The notes: generated by a model not told the origin, from the letters alone. A stretch of 64,000 nucleotides of DNA from Chitinophagaceae bacterium (GCA_024508725.1 JANINS010000003.1:1426001-1490000); one strand, 5' to 3'. Shown: positions 27,548 through 37,898, counted from the stretch's first letter. A program made the numbers and translations.

Positions 27548-28549
27548 TCAGCGTTTAAAAAATATTCTTGCACTTGCTCTGCCACTTTCAATCAGTTGAA
27601 GGATCGTTTTCTGGGGAAGCTTTCTTACTCTGCCATTCAAGCCAAGATCATTAATAGTGATGGTTCTGTTCATATCAGCAGCATCAGGATTTGGCCTGTC
27701 GATTACGGTTTTGTAAACTGCACTGATGTATTCATTCAAGCTTTTTATTTGTAAAGCTTTGTTCTTACTGCCAGCTTTATAGCTTAGTTGATCAGGTTTC
27801 TCTAAAAGCAATCCCAATGTCTCAGGATTTCTGCAACCATTCTTTGGGTTTGTACATTTAAAATATTCCGGACCATCGAAAATATGGATCGGGTAGTTGC
27901 TTAACAAGCCTCCATCTACCATCATGTGTAGTTTAGGATCGTTTTTATCTGTGCTTATATTCCCATTATCGTCTATCAGTACCGGTTCAAAATACAATGG
28001 AATGGAAAAGGAGATCCGCAATGCATCTTTTATCCGCATATTGGGATAGTTTTCATAGCTGAACACACGAAGACAGCGATAGCTCAGGTCAGTACCGGTA
28101 ATATAAAGATCCTTGTATTGCTTTGACTGCCTTTGCTGGTGAAGCTGCAAAAAAGTAATGTTTCCATTACCTGTTTTCCTGGTGATCAATGTATCAATCC
28201 ATTGATACAGTTTTTCTCCTTTATAAAATCCAAACTTCCTTTGCAAACGTGAGATGCCACCTGTAACAGAACCATCATTGAACTGCTTTAATGGAATATG
28301 CTCAATCACCTGTAATACCTCTGTCGGAGTATAACCAATAGAAAGCATCATAGCCTGTATAGCACCTGCAGATGTACCGCCAACCCTTTCTATGTTCTTT
28401 AAAACACCGAGACTATCCAATACCTGCATCGCTCCTACATATGCCAGTCCACGAACACCGCCACCTTCGAGTACAAGATTTTTATATTGTTGTTGTGCAG
28501 ATGCAGATAAGCTAAAGAACAGCAGAAAGAAGATCAACCCTTTTTTCAT
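27548..28549 (-). CDS. Patatin-like phospholipase, exported
   Basis: A 333-residue patatin-family lipid acyl hydrolase with a signal peptide (MKKGLIFFLLFFSLSASAQ). The oxyanion loop GGGVRG (about residue 28), nucleophile elbow GTSAG (about 58-62) and catalytic Asp in VDGGLLSNYP (about 215) are all present, so it should be active on lipids in the periplasm or outer membrane. The C-terminal part (about 250-333) is family-specific and carries no recognised domain. First gene of a likely minus-strand unit with two small unknown genes. Confidence 0.88.
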   Translation of the reverse strand: MKKGLIFFLLFFSLSASAQQQYKNLVLEGGGVRGLAYVGAMQVLDSLGVLKNIERVGGTSAGAIQAMMLSIGYTPTEVLQVIEHIPLKQFNDGSVTGGISRLQRKFGFYKGEKLYQWIDTLITRKTGNGNITFLQLHQQRQSKQYKDLYITGTDLSYRCLRVFSYENYPNMRIKDALRISFSIPLYFEPVLIDDNGNISTDKNDPKLHMMVDGGLLSNYPIHIFDGPEYFKCTNPKNGCRNPETLGLLLEKPDQLSYKAGSKNKALQIKSLNEYISAVYKTVIDRPNPDAADMNRTITINDLGLNGRVRKLPQKTILQLIESGRASARIFFKR

Positions 28550-28650
28550 AGCAGCGATTTGGATGAAGTTATTTAATGTAACTGCTATGATAAGTGATAC
28601 GATGATAAATCTTTGTTAGATATGTTGACTAAGCTTCGGAACATTTATTT

Positions 28651-28684
28651 AGCTTACGTTGCGTCGCACTCTTGTACTGTTATA
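28651..28684 (-). repeat. Dispersed intergenic repeat, core GTGCGACGCAAC (copy 2)
   Basis: On the minus strand it reads ACAGTACAAGAGTGCGACGC followed by AACGTAAGCT. It is one of the most complete copies and lies between the divergent patatin and WG-repeat genes. Core at 28658-28669. Confidence 0.72.
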
Positions 28685-28723
28685 CCTTGTTCAACATTGT
28701 TGTAGCTTTAGAAAAATAGTGTT

Positions 28724-29419
28724 TTGAAAAATACCCTCATATTCTTTGTTGTTGTGGTTATTGCTTGCCGAAATAGTCAGCCACAAGAACATGTACCTGA
28801 AAAAAGTACCAGCCTCAATCGAATTGAATATTCGAATGATACCGTCTTCGGTAAACATGACAGCTTATTGCTGCAATACACTTATAACCCCGTCAATCGA
28901 ACATTGACTAAATATGATAAAGAATGGTATTTGATACATGATACGGCAGAAGAACTATCCGGCTTTGTAAATATGAAAGGAGATACAGTCATTCCATTAA
29001 AATATGGCTATCCAACCTTTGTTTCTGACACGTTTCGATCTTTCACTTATGTATATATGCCTTCAAGAGGTATTGTTGCGATTAACAAAAAAGAAGAAGT
29101 ATTATTTGAGCCGTATTTTTTTGATAACTCTCCAGATGAAGTACATGACGGGCTTATTAGAATCAAAATTGACAACAAAGTTGGATTTGCTGATCTAAAT
29201 GGCAGAATAGTCATAGCACCAATTTATGATAACGCTCACTGGTTCGAAAAAGGGTATTCACTTGTAGGCTTTAAATGCTACATGGATTTGATTTATGATG
29301 AACATAATCCGATGGTTTGCAGGAAAAGTGGAGTTATAAATAAAAAGGGACAACTATTGTTTCTATCTTCCAATCGGGATAGTGTGGAAAGTGTCTATCA
29401 AAAGTTGATTCAACATTAA
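28724..29419 (+). CDS. WG-repeat lipoprotein
   Basis: A 231-residue protein that starts with TTG at 28724. That start is supported because it directly precedes a lipoprotein signal, LIFFVVVVIAC, with the lipobox Cys at about residue 15. The mature part carries two to three WG-type repeats: GFVNMKGDTVIPLKYGYPT, RGIVAINKKEEVLFEPYFFD and VGFADLNGRIVIAPIYDNA, plus a partial last one. WG repeats form beta-propeller-like blades and probably bind other proteins; specific roles are unknown. Its stop codon overlaps that of the convergent amidohydrolase (29416-29419). Confidence 0.75.
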   Translation: MKNTLIFFVVVVIACRNSQPQEHVPEKSTSLNRIEYSNDTVFGKHDSLLLQYTYNPVNRTLTKYDKEWYLIHDTAEELSGFVNMKGDTVIPLKYGYPTFVSDTFRSFTYVYMPSRGIVAINKKEEVLFEPYFFDNSPDEVHDGLIRIKIDNKVGFADLNGRIVIAPIYDNAHWFEKGYSLVGFKCYMDLIYDEHNPMVCRKSGVINKKGQLLFLSSNRDSVESVYQKLIQH

Positions 29420-31047
29420 TTAGTTCCAAACACTTTCTTCCCACCAATAAAAGTCCACTGCACTTTCACATTCAATATCTCTTTTTCATCCACCTTCATC
29501 AGGTCTTTATCAAGGATAATAAAATCCGCTTTCTTTCCAGCCTGTAAGCTTCCAATTTCATTTTCTAAGAATCCAGCTCTTGCAGCCCAGATCGTCATGC
29601 CACGAATGGCTTCTTCCCTGGTAAGTGCATTCTCCATTTGAAAACCTTTACCAGGAAAACCAGAAGCATCTTTCCTAACCACTGCAGCAAGAAAAGTCTT
29701 GAAAGGCGAAATATCTTCTACCGGGAAATCTGTTCCTAACGGTATCCATCCATTCTGTTGTAATAATTGCTTATATGCGTAAGCTCCTTTTAACCTTTCT
29801 TGTCCAAGCCTGTCACCAGCCCAATACATATCACTTGTTGCATGTGTTGGTTGTACAGATGGAATAATACTATTCATCCCAAACAAACTAAAATCATTTT
29901 GATTCACTACCTGTGCATGTTCAATTCTCCATCTCTTATCGTTCTTTCCATTTAAATATTTGCCATAAATATTCAGAATGGCTCTGTTGCCAGAGTCGCC
30001 AATTGCATGCGTGCACATCTGGAATTCTGTTTTGCTTAGGATATTTGCAGCAGAATCAAAATGAGAAGGATTGCTCAGCAGAAAGCCAGACCAACCTGGT
30101 TTATCATTATAGGGTTGCAATAAACAAGCTCCCCTACTTCCCAAGGCACCATCACCATACAACTTAAAACCTTTGATGTATAGTTTGTCGGTTTTATAAG
30201 GACCTTTCGCTAAGTATTTATCATAGTTTTCTTTTGCATCACTCAGCATCACATACAACCGCATGTTTAGCTTGCCTTCTTTTTGCAACGCATCAATGGT
30301 TTCTGCTACGTTGTACATTATTCCGCAGTCTGATAAAGTAGTAAGTCCTTGGGCAAAACAATTTTTCTCAGCTGCAGTCATCCAATTTGTGTAATCCTCT
30401 TTCGTTGGTTTGGGGATTACTTTATCTACAAGGTCAACGGCATTATCGATCAATATTCCGGTTAGCTTTCCATTCTTCACTTCAATTTCACCACCTGTGA
30501 TCTTCATATCTGGATATATTCCTGCTAACGCTAAAGCTCTGTCATTCGCAATTGCAGCATGACCATCAACACGAGTCAATATCACCGGCCTGTTGGGGAA
30601 CATGATCGTTAGTCGCTCATTGGTTGGAAACTCTTTTACAGGCCATTTATTCTGATCCCAGCCACGACCAATTACCCAGCTTGTATCTTGTTGTTTCTTT
30701 TCAAATTCTGTAAGTCGATGTAACACATCATCCCAACTGCTGCTACCAAAAAGGTTTGCTTCAAACAGGTTTTTGCCATATCCTGTAAAATGGGAATGAG
30801 CGTCTATAAATCCTGGATAAATGACCTGTCCTTCTGCATCAATCGCTTCTTTCGCAGAGAAATATTTCATGATCTCTTCGTTCGATCCCACGGCTACGAT
30901 CTTTCCATCATCAATTGCCATTGCTTCAGCAATTGAAAAAGCAGAGTCCACCGTATAGATCGTTGCATGATGAACGATCATATCTACTTTTTTTACTGAA
31001 CACGAAACAAGAAAAGAAACAGCAGCCAGCAAGAACAGCTTTCTCAT
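29416..31047 (-). CDS. Amidohydrolase (YtcJ-like) lipoprotein
   Basis: A 543-residue metal-dependent hydrolase. I use the ATG at 31047 because MRKLFLLAAVSFLVSC is a lipoprotein signal with the lipobox Cys; a longer frame begins 42 nt upstream. Metal-binding elements are visible: DAHSHFTGYG near residue 75, CTHAIGDSGN (about 330), RWRIEHAQVV and LGTDFPV near residue 430. The YtcJ branch hydrolyses N-formyl or related amide bonds; the substrate is unknown. Being a lipoprotein, it should act in the periplasm or on the outer membrane. Confidence 0.87.
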   Translation of the reverse strand: MRKLFLLAAVSFLVSCSVKKVDMIVHHATIYTVDSAFSIAEAMAIDDGKIVAVGSNEEIMKYFSAKEAIDAEGQVIYPGFIDAHSHFTGYGKNLFEANLFGSSSWDDVLHRLTEFEKKQQDTSWVIGRGWDQNKWPVKEFPTNERLTIMFPNRPVILTRVDGHAAIANDRALALAGIYPDMKITGGEIEVKNGKLTGILIDNAVDLVDKVIPKPTKEDYTNWMTAAEKNCFAQGLTTLSDCGIMYNVAETIDALQKEGKLNMRLYVMLSDAKENYDKYLAKGPYKTDKLYIKGFKLYGDGALGSRGACLLQPYNDKPGWSGFLLSNPSHFDSAANILSKTEFQMCTHAIGDSGNRAILNIYGKYLNGKNDKRWRIEHAQVVNQNDFSLFGMNSIIPSVQPTHATSDMYWAGDRLGQERLKGAYAYKQLLQQNGWIPLGTDFPVEDISPFKTFLAAVVRKDASGFPGKGFQMENALTREEAIRGMTIWAARAGFLENEIGSLQAGKKADFIILDKDLMKVDEKEILNVKVQWTFIGGKKVFGTN

Positions 31048-31115
31048 ACAACAGTTTATAAGATTAAAGATAACTATCCTCGAAATCAATCAAAATCCAA
31101 TAATCCTGGTTCTGA

Positions 31116-32042
31116 TTATTTCAGCAGATCACAAGGCTTCAACCCTGTGTGCTTTTTAAATGCAGCAGAGAAGTGAGAAATAGAAGAGTAACCCAGCAAA
31201 GCAGAAACGTCAGTAACGCTGAGTGATTTTTCGTAGAGCAGGTACTTGGCATGCTCCATTCTTTGTTGCTGGTAAAAATCGAAGATGGTAGTACCGAATA
31301 CTTCTTTGAAACCTTTCTTCAGGTAGCATTCATTCATTGCTACCTTACGGCTAAGTTCTTTGATGGTGATGGGGTCACCTATATGTTGAAGCAGGATTTC
31401 ACGAGCCATGTAAATTCTCTCCCTTCCGCTTTCGTCGGCCAGGAATTTACAGGTGAAAGTTTCAGCATCTCTTTCTTCCACCAAACATTCAAGGCTGTAC
31501 AATAACAGCTCATGTACTTTGGCGTTAACGAAGATGTTCTCAAGTGCACCGGTATAACTGTGATTCAGCAATGCATCCAGAACAAAACGCTTTTTATTAC
31601 AGATCGGGAATATCTTGGTAAAAGAAGAAGGATGTTTAAAAGCCAGTACCTCGTCTTTCCGGTTACTCAATTTTACATTATGTACAAACTGGTGCAGAAA
31701 GGTTGAAGTGAAGTGGAAATTGAATACATCCACGGTTTGCATTTTACCACTGCAGTTCATGGTCGGTATCTCAGCACAATTACCGCAGCTTTTCTCCGGG
31801 CAATATTTATTTCCGGTAGTGCAAAAACGAAGTTCCAGGTAATTATCTTCCGGTCTGGTAGTGTTGTAATGATACACCAGCATACCTGTATCTTCAGCCA
31901 CCCATGGATGTTGTGCATAGTGCCTGCGGATCATGTAATTGATCGAGCCGGGAATTATCTGCTCTTTCTGATGCAAAACTTCCAGGCTTGGCTCAATGCC
32001 ATTCTTGTGTGCAACTTTTAGTATGTCTAGTGCTTGTAACAA
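31116..32042 (-). CDS. AraC family regulator with N-terminal cysteine cluster
   Basis: A 308-residue regulator. The C-terminal AraC-type DNA-binding domain (about 205-308) has two helix-turn-helices, including TIKELSRKVAMNECYLKKGF and SVTDVSALLGYSSISHFSAAF. The N-terminal domain carries five clustered Cys (74, 81, 86, 89, 97) in a C-x6-C-x4-C-x2-C-x7-C layout that could bind a metal or an Fe-S cluster. The frame begins with TTG at 32042; no upstream in-frame ATG was found, so the start is uncertain. It lies 68 nt upstream of the amidohydrolase on the same strand and may regulate it. Confidence 0.83.
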   Translation of the reverse strand: MLQALDILKVAHKNGIEPSLEVLHQKEQIIPGSINYMIRRHYAQHPWVAEDTGMLVYHYNTTRPEDNYLELRFCTTGNKYCPEKSCGNCAEIPTMNCSGKMQTVDVFNFHFTSTFLHQFVHNVKLSNRKDEVLAFKHPSSFTKIFPICNKKRFVLDALLNHSYTGALENIFVNAKVHELLLYSLECLVEERDAETFTCKFLADESGRERIYMAREILLQHIGDPITIKELSRKVAMNECYLKKGFKEVFGTTIFDFYQQQRMEHAKYLLYEKSLSVTDVSALLGYSSISHFSAAFKKHTGLKPCDLLK

Positions 32043-32150
32043 TGGATGTGACCTCGGTTAAAAGCAAAATTAATGTATAAACATATATTTTAGCTGATTT
32101 AGATCAGGTGCTCTGTCATGTAACCGTCATTACCGCTCCGATTTGACTTC

Positions 32151-32193
32151 GTTGCGTCGCATTTATCACGTCTTCAGCGTGACTCTTGTACTT
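32151..32193 (-). repeat. Dispersed repeat with inserted TCACG hairpin module (copy 3)
   Basis: On the minus strand the GTACAAGAG half and the TGCGACGCAAC half are separated by a module holding the hairpin TCACGCTGAAGACGTGA (32166-32182). The same module occurs in the copy near 50.9 kb. Confidence 0.65.
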
Positions 32194-32275
32194 TCTGTCC
32201 ATTATTCAACTGTTTAGCAGCAAATCACTAACTTATTAAGGCAAAAAAGCCGGGCTGCTCAATAGTATTCTGAAC

Positions 32276-32300
32276 GTACAAGTGAGTGACACAACGGAAG
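32276..32300 (+). repeat. Decayed copy of the dispersed repeat (copy 4)
   Basis: GTACAAGTGAGTGACACAAC matches the family consensus with several substitutions and is followed by GGAAG. It lies 83 nt after copy 3 in the opposite orientation. Confidence 0.45.
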
Positions 32301-32389
32301 TTTAATAGCACTGAAAAGCTGGTGCAAAAAACGTTGAAAAACCATGTGAAATACAGCCTCACAATCAGGGAAAAACCATTGATTTTCGG

Positions 32390-32397
32390 TAGTTTTG
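32390..32397 (+). promoter_or_regulatory. gyrB promoter -7 element
   Basis: TAGTTTTG fits TAnnTTTG and is identical to the element before the efflux operon. It would start a leader of about 40 nt before gyrB. Confidence 0.5.
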
Positions 32398-32427
32398 CCA
32401 GCCTCGATTTTATACAACAATCTATAG

Positions 32428-34410
<1,983 letters not shown>

Positions 34411-34433
34411 ACATTTACTCAAATAAGTAGAGA

Positions 34434-34461
34434 AAGCAGGAAAATAACTTCCTGCTTTTTT
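34434..34461 (+). terminator. gyrB terminator
   Basis: AAGCAGGAA / TTCCTGC stem with a 6-nt loop followed by six T's. Confidence 0.85.
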
Positions 34462-34548
34462 GTTTTCTATAATTGAAAATCAAAGAAATCAAAACTTTTG
34501 TACGGTGTTTGTTGAAGTGGCTGTCAATAATTGAAAATGATGAATATT

Positions 34549-35091
34549 ATGAAAAAGACACTTACAGTCCTGGCAATGGTAGTAGCAACAGCATTTAGTG
34601 CGAATGCCCAGGAAACTAAAACAACTACTGAGAAAGGCGGAACGAAAGGAACATTTTTAAGTATTGGTGCAGAGGCTGGCGTTCCAACAGGAACACTTGC
34701 AAACACACACAAACTTGGTTTCGGCGGTAGCGCAAAAGTTGGTTTTAACGTTATCGAGAACGGTTATATAACATTGAACGCAGGTTATATATCTTTCGCC
34801 AGCAAAAGTGCAGGACCTGCTGTTGGTTCTATGAATATCATTCCTATCAAAGCAGGTTTTCGTTACGACTTTGGTGCATTTTATGTAGAACCGCAATTGG
34901 GTTGGACAAAAGCAAAATTCAAAGGTTCTGATAACAGCGAATCATCTTTCACATGGGCTCCAAACGTAGGAGTTATCATAGCAGATGTAATCGATCTTTC
35001 TGCACGTTACGAGTCATTTAATACAGACGGTTATAAAGGATCGCATGTAGGGTTCAGACTTGCTTATAACTTTAATTTAGGCGGCAGATAA
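34549..35091 (+). CDS. Small outer-membrane beta-barrel protein (copy A)
   Basis: A 180-residue porin-like barrel with a signal peptide (MKKTLTVLAMVVATAFSANAQ). ATGs at 34537 and 34540 and a TTG at 34531 are alternative starts; 34549 gives the tightest signal peptide. The mature part alternates hydrophobic and polar residues, contains repeated Gly-aromatic strands such as AGYISFAS and ARYESF, and ends in LAYNFNLGGR. It fits the OmpW/OmpA-like 'outer membrane beta-barrel' group of Bacteroidota. The next gene is a clear paralogue sharing IPIKAGFRYDFG-like and RLAYNFNLG-like strands. Confidence 0.77.
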   Translation: MKKTLTVLAMVVATAFSANAQETKTTTEKGGTKGTFLSIGAEAGVPTGTLANTHKLGFGGSAKVGFNVIENGYITLNAGYISFASKSAGPAVGSMNIIPIKAGFRYDFGAFYVEPQLGWTKAKFKGSDNSESSFTWAPNVGVIIADVIDLSARYESFNTDGYKGSHVGFRLAYNFNLGGR

Positions 35092-35119
35092 TTTTATTGA
35101 TCCCATAAAAAGATTTAAG

Positions 35120-35144
35120 GCCTCGCAATAGCGGGGCTTTTTTT
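35120..35144 (+). terminator. Terminator after barrel gene copy A
   Basis: GCCTCGC-AATA-GCGGGGC stem with one G-T pair and seven T's. It resembles the terminator after copy B, as though duplicated with the gene. Confidence 0.82.
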
Positions 35145-35264
35145 ATTGAATATGTTCCCAGGTTCAAATGATTTTTATCATTGAAAATGGATAATGGCTC
35201 ACCTCACCTTTGTGTTTCCTCACATCTTTTATTGATCATTTTACAAACCCCAAAAAGCCATTTT

Positions 35265-35810
35265 ATGAAAAAACTGGTACTTATTCTTGCTCTTGGAACT
35301 TTCGTAAGTGTTACTGCTTCTGCCCAGCAGAAAGATGAAAAGAAACTAACCGATGCACCATCGATCAGCATTGGTGCTGATGTTGCATTGCCTATGGGCG
35401 ATTTTGCTGATGTTAGTAAAACAGGTTTCGGTGGTACAGCAAAATTTGCTTATCCAGCCGGACCAGGTGCTGTTACTGTAACTGCAGGATACATAAGTTT
35501 CTCCGGCAAATCACACACAGTAAATGTAGGTGGTACTCAAATGACTATCACCGGATCATCCACCTATTTAATGCCTTTCAAAGCAGGTTATCGATTTAAC
35601 CTTGGTCAGGGATTCGGTATCGAACCACAACTCGGTTATTCTGTTGGTAAAAACAGCGGTGGTGGATTTACTTATGCCGGACAAATTGGTTATCTCATCA
35701 ATAACCAGGTAGATATCTCTGCACGTTATGAAGGTGTAAGCAAAAGTGGAACATCATTATCTTTTATAGGATTCAGGGTTGCTTACAACTTCAGTCTGGG
35801 TAGTAAATAA
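35265..35810 (+). CDS. Small outer-membrane beta-barrel protein (copy B)
   Basis: A 181-residue paralogue of the preceding gene. I start it at ATG 35265 because MKKLVLILALGTFVSVTASAQ is a good signal peptide; the 28-residue upstream extension from 35181 looks non-coding. Barrel strands such as AGYISFSGK, MPFKAGYRFNLG and GFRVAYNFSLG align with copy A, while the loop between them has diverged. The function is probably the same class of small outer-membrane protein. It ends at a hairpin that also serves the convergent permease gene. Confidence 0.77.
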   Translation: MKKLVLILALGTFVSVTASAQQKDEKKLTDAPSISIGADVALPMGDFADVSKTGFGGTAKFAYPAGPGAVTVTAGYISFSGKSHTVNVGGTQMTITGSSTYLMPFKAGYRFNLGQGFGIEPQLGYSVGKNSGGGFTYAGQIGYLINNQVDISARYEGVSKSGTSLSFIGFRVAYNFSLGSK

Positions 35811-35828
35811 GTTATTATTATTGATTAG

Positions 35829-35858
35829 AAAAAGATCTCGCTATTGCGGGATCTTTTT
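35829..35858. terminator. Bidirectional terminator overlapping the permease stop
   Basis: AAAAAGATCTCGC / GCGGGATCTTTTT with a 4-nt loop has A's and T's on both sides. It lies between convergent genes, and the permease stop codon and last codons are part of the stem. Confidence 0.82.
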
Positions 35859-37184
35859 ATTTGATGAACCAGTGTAGCGATGAGTTGCAAAATAGATGAT
35901 CATAAAAGCAATCAACACAGCCAAACCAATGCCTGCAGTGGAAGGATCTTTTATCGCAATACTGATACCTACAAATAAATAAGCTGCAATAAAAACAAGC
36001 GGTAATAATGGATATAGTTTCATCTTGTAAATTCCGGTTCCGTCAAGATGTTTTGTTTCTTTTCTTAGCTTGAATATCGTAGCGCTGCTGGCGATCATTC
36101 CAAAGCAATCAAGAAAGATGGTGAAGTTGAGTATTTTCTCAAATGTTTGGGCGAAGAATAAAATAACGATACACATAGCTGCAAATACCGTTAATGAAAC
36201 AGTGAGTACATTCTTCTTATTTTGTTGAGAGAAGATCTTTGGTAAACTACCTTCTTCTCCCATGGCATACATCACTCTTGGGTTGCTTAGCAACAATGCG
36301 TTTACATAAGCCAATACTCCGAAGAAAAGGAAGAATGAAAAAACATTTGCTGCTTTTGTTCCGAAGGCATTTAAAGTAAGTGCATAAGCTATTTCTTTTT
36401 CACCTTTCATGTTGTTGAAACCAACAACGGTATAATAACTCAGGTTTACAAGAAGATATAAGATGATGATGATGGCAATACCGAAGAAGATTCCTCTTGG
36501 AATATTTTTCTGTGGATGTTCTACTTCACTGCCAAAATTGATGGTTTGCTGGTAGCCACCATAAGTGAAAGAAACGGCGATAAGACTTACCCCCAGGCTT
36601 TGTATCCAACTCATCGATGGCGTTGTTGCAGCAACGGCTGAAGCATCAGGCATAGCTGTGTTCTGCCCAAAGAAAAGTGCCGAGATCAGCAGAACGATCA
36701 TACCGATCTTTACCATCATTAAAATATTCTGTGCTCTTGAACTCATTCGCAGTCCCATTAAGTTGATGCCGTAGAAAACAATAATGGCTACACAGCTGAG
36801 TAATGCTTTATGAATATCTGTTGATATAAGATCTGGAAATAGTTTACCGATATACCCACTGCCGATCAATGCAACAGCACTTAAACTGGCTGCATTGCTG
36901 ATAAGGATGATGCAGTTAATTCCAAATGCAATACTTGGATGATAGGCATAAGAAAACACTTTATAATAACCACCGGTAACAGGATAACGGCTTCCAATTT
37001 CTGCATAAGTTAAAGCTCCACAAAGTGCAACAACACCACCTAATATCCAGGCTGTGAAATACACTGACGGTTCGATCGCATCTTTTGCACTGGTGGCTGC
37101 TGTTCTGAAAATGCCCATGCCGATCACCAATCCCACAACGATCATGGTGAAGCTGAAGAGATTGATCTTTTGTTTTCCCTGCAT
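35841..37184 (-). CDS. APC family amino acid permease
   Basis: A 447-residue permease with about 12 membrane helices. The N-terminal TM1 has VVGLVIGMGIFRTAA, the Gly-rich unwound-helix motif of the APC superfamily. TM2/3 has YAEIGSRYPVTGGYYKVFSYAY, and the TM6 region reads FTYGGYQQTINFGSEVEHPQ. It probably imports amino acids with a cation or exchanges them; the substrate is not predictable. It is a single gene with divergent neighbours and a start at ATG 37184. Its upstream region carries three short GGCTCC-type palindromes. Confidence 0.88.
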   Translation of the reverse strand: MQGKQKINLFSFTMIVVGLVIGMGIFRTAATSAKDAIEPSVYFTAWILGGVVALCGALTYAEIGSRYPVTGGYYKVFSYAYHPSIAFGINCIILISNAASLSAVALIGSGYIGKLFPDLISTDIHKALLSCVAIIVFYGINLMGLRMSSRAQNILMMVKIGMIVLLISALFFGQNTAMPDASAVAATTPSMSWIQSLGVSLIAVSFTYGGYQQTINFGSEVEHPQKNIPRGIFFGIAIIIILYLLVNLSYYTVVGFNNMKGEKEIAYALTLNAFGTKAANVFSFFLFFGVLAYVNALLLSNPRVMYAMGEEGSLPKIFSQQNKKNVLTVSLTVFAAMCIVILFFAQTFEKILNFTIFLDCFGMIASSATIFKLRKETKHLDGTGIYKMKLYPLLPLVFIAAYLFVGISIAIKDPSTAGIGLAVLIAFMIIYFATHRYTGSSNKKIPQ

Positions 37185-37539
37185 GAATTAAATGTACTGA
37201 GAAAATTTGTACGGCTCTACGGAGCCAAATTGATCTGATGGATGTATTTCTATTAAGCTTTGGCTCCGCTGGAGCCGAAAACAAAAGCAAAATAATTTCA
37301 CTCCTGCGGAGCAAAGTAGAAATAAGCCACTGATTACACGGATTACCACAAATTCTTAAAGAGTCGGAGGACTGAAGCCCGATTAGCTGAAATGCAAGAT
37401 GTTGATGTTGAAAAGAAAATTTTTGGTGGAAAGCTGAACAATTACATTTGCAGCAGATTTGGTTTCTGAAGATGAGTTGTTCAGTAAAGTGCTGAACGTT
37501 GAAGGGTGCGACGCCACAGAAGTTGAACAAAGATGTGTC
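37185..37539. other. Non-coding region with GGCTCC palindromes and a decayed repeat copy
   Basis: No gene is seen. Three short palindromes of one type occur: GGCTC-TACG-GAGCC (37213-37226), GGCTCC-GCT-GGAGCC (37262-37276) and CTCC-TGC-GGAG (37301-37311). A variant of the dispersed repeat core (GTGCGACGCCAC, 37506-37517) lies just before the cobalamin riboswitch. Confidence 0.5.
37506..37517 (+). repeat. Variant core of the dispersed repeat (copy 5)
   Basis: GTGCGACGCCAC differs from the core by one base. The surrounding arms are poorly conserved, so this may be a remnant. Confidence 0.4.
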
Positions 37540-37616
37540 GCTGACCTCCAAAACTCTTCCAAAGATTAAAAGGGAAATCCGGTGAAATTCCGGTGCTATC
37601 CCCGTAGCTGTGAGCT

Positions 37617-37644
37617 TGGTGAAGAGTGAATAGTGAATCGTGAA
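37617..37644 (+). repeat. Heptamer array, four units (riboswitch arm, 5' side)
   Basis: Four 7-nt units TGGTGAA, GAGTGAA, TAGTGAA, TCGTGAA make exactly 28 nt. They are followed by the short hairpin GCAAT-GATG-ATTGC. Confidence 0.7.
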
Positions 37645-37660
37645 GGGCAATGATGATTGC

Positions 37661-37688
37661 TTTTGACTTTTGACTTTTACTTTTTACT
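37661..37688 (+). repeat. Heptamer array, four units (riboswitch arm, 3' side)
   Basis: Units TTTTGAC, TTTTGAC, TTTTACT, TTTTACT make exactly 28 nt. It is partly complementary to the array at 37617-37644, so the two could pair as an extended arm capped by the GCAAT hairpin. Confidence 0.7.
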
Positions 37689-37820
37689 TCTGCTGAGTGT
37701 GCCACTGTTTCGCATTAACGAAACGGGAAGGTTCAGCAACTAAGCAAGCCAGAAGACCTGCCAGATCAAAACATTTATCACTGAGCTTTCGGGTGAAAAG
37801 CCGGAGATGACCTCTCTTGA

Positions 37821-37860
37821 TCTCTCTATTTTTTGAGAGAAACTGTCAGGCTCATTTCTC
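37821..37860 (+). promoter_or_regulatory. Possible riboswitch expression platform hairpins
   Basis: TCTCTC and GAGAGA arms enclose a T-rich loop at 37821-37840, and a second arm pair GAGAAA / TTTCTC overlaps it (about 37837-37860). Mutually exclusive stems between the B12 box and the btuB start suggest an on/off switch, but I could not fold it. Confidence 0.35.
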
Positions 37861-37898
37861 CATTTCATTTAGAAGGTTCATAAACAACTTATTTGCTT

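Larger units (their letters stand above)
37540..37765 (+). promoter_or_regulatory. Cobalamin riboswitch (RF00174 type)
   Basis: Conserved blocks are clear: AAAAGGGAAATCCGGTG (from about 37568), then GCTATCCCCGTAGCTGTGA, a GTGCCACTG segment, the AACGGGAAGG block and the B12 box AAGCCAGAAGACCTGCC at 37747-37763. It precedes the BtuB-like receptor gene in the same direction, the usual target, and should reduce its expression when cobalamin is plentiful. The variable arm between the GCTGTGA block and GTGCCACTG is enlarged by two heptamer arrays. The 5' limit is approximate. Confidence 0.93.

Noticed and set aside
25013-28549. Helicase, small genes and patatin as an anti-phage defence island
   Set aside because: The patatin protein has a Sec signal peptide, unlike cytosolic defence effectors. 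The helicase is a common IGHMBP2-like type, and no nucleotide-signalling, nuclease or toxin partner is present.
35181-35264. N-terminal extension of barrel gene copy B
   Set aside because: The 28 extra residues are not signal-like and precede a perfect signal peptide beginning at ATG 35265.
37617-37688. Possible CRISPR-like repeats
   Set aside because: Units are only 7 nt, without spacers, and no cas genes are present; they are heptamer arrays in a riboswitch arm.
36961-37705. Long minus-strand frames covering the permease start and the riboswitch
   Set aside because: They run through the cobalamin riboswitch and antisense or out of frame to the permease; composition is not coding-like.
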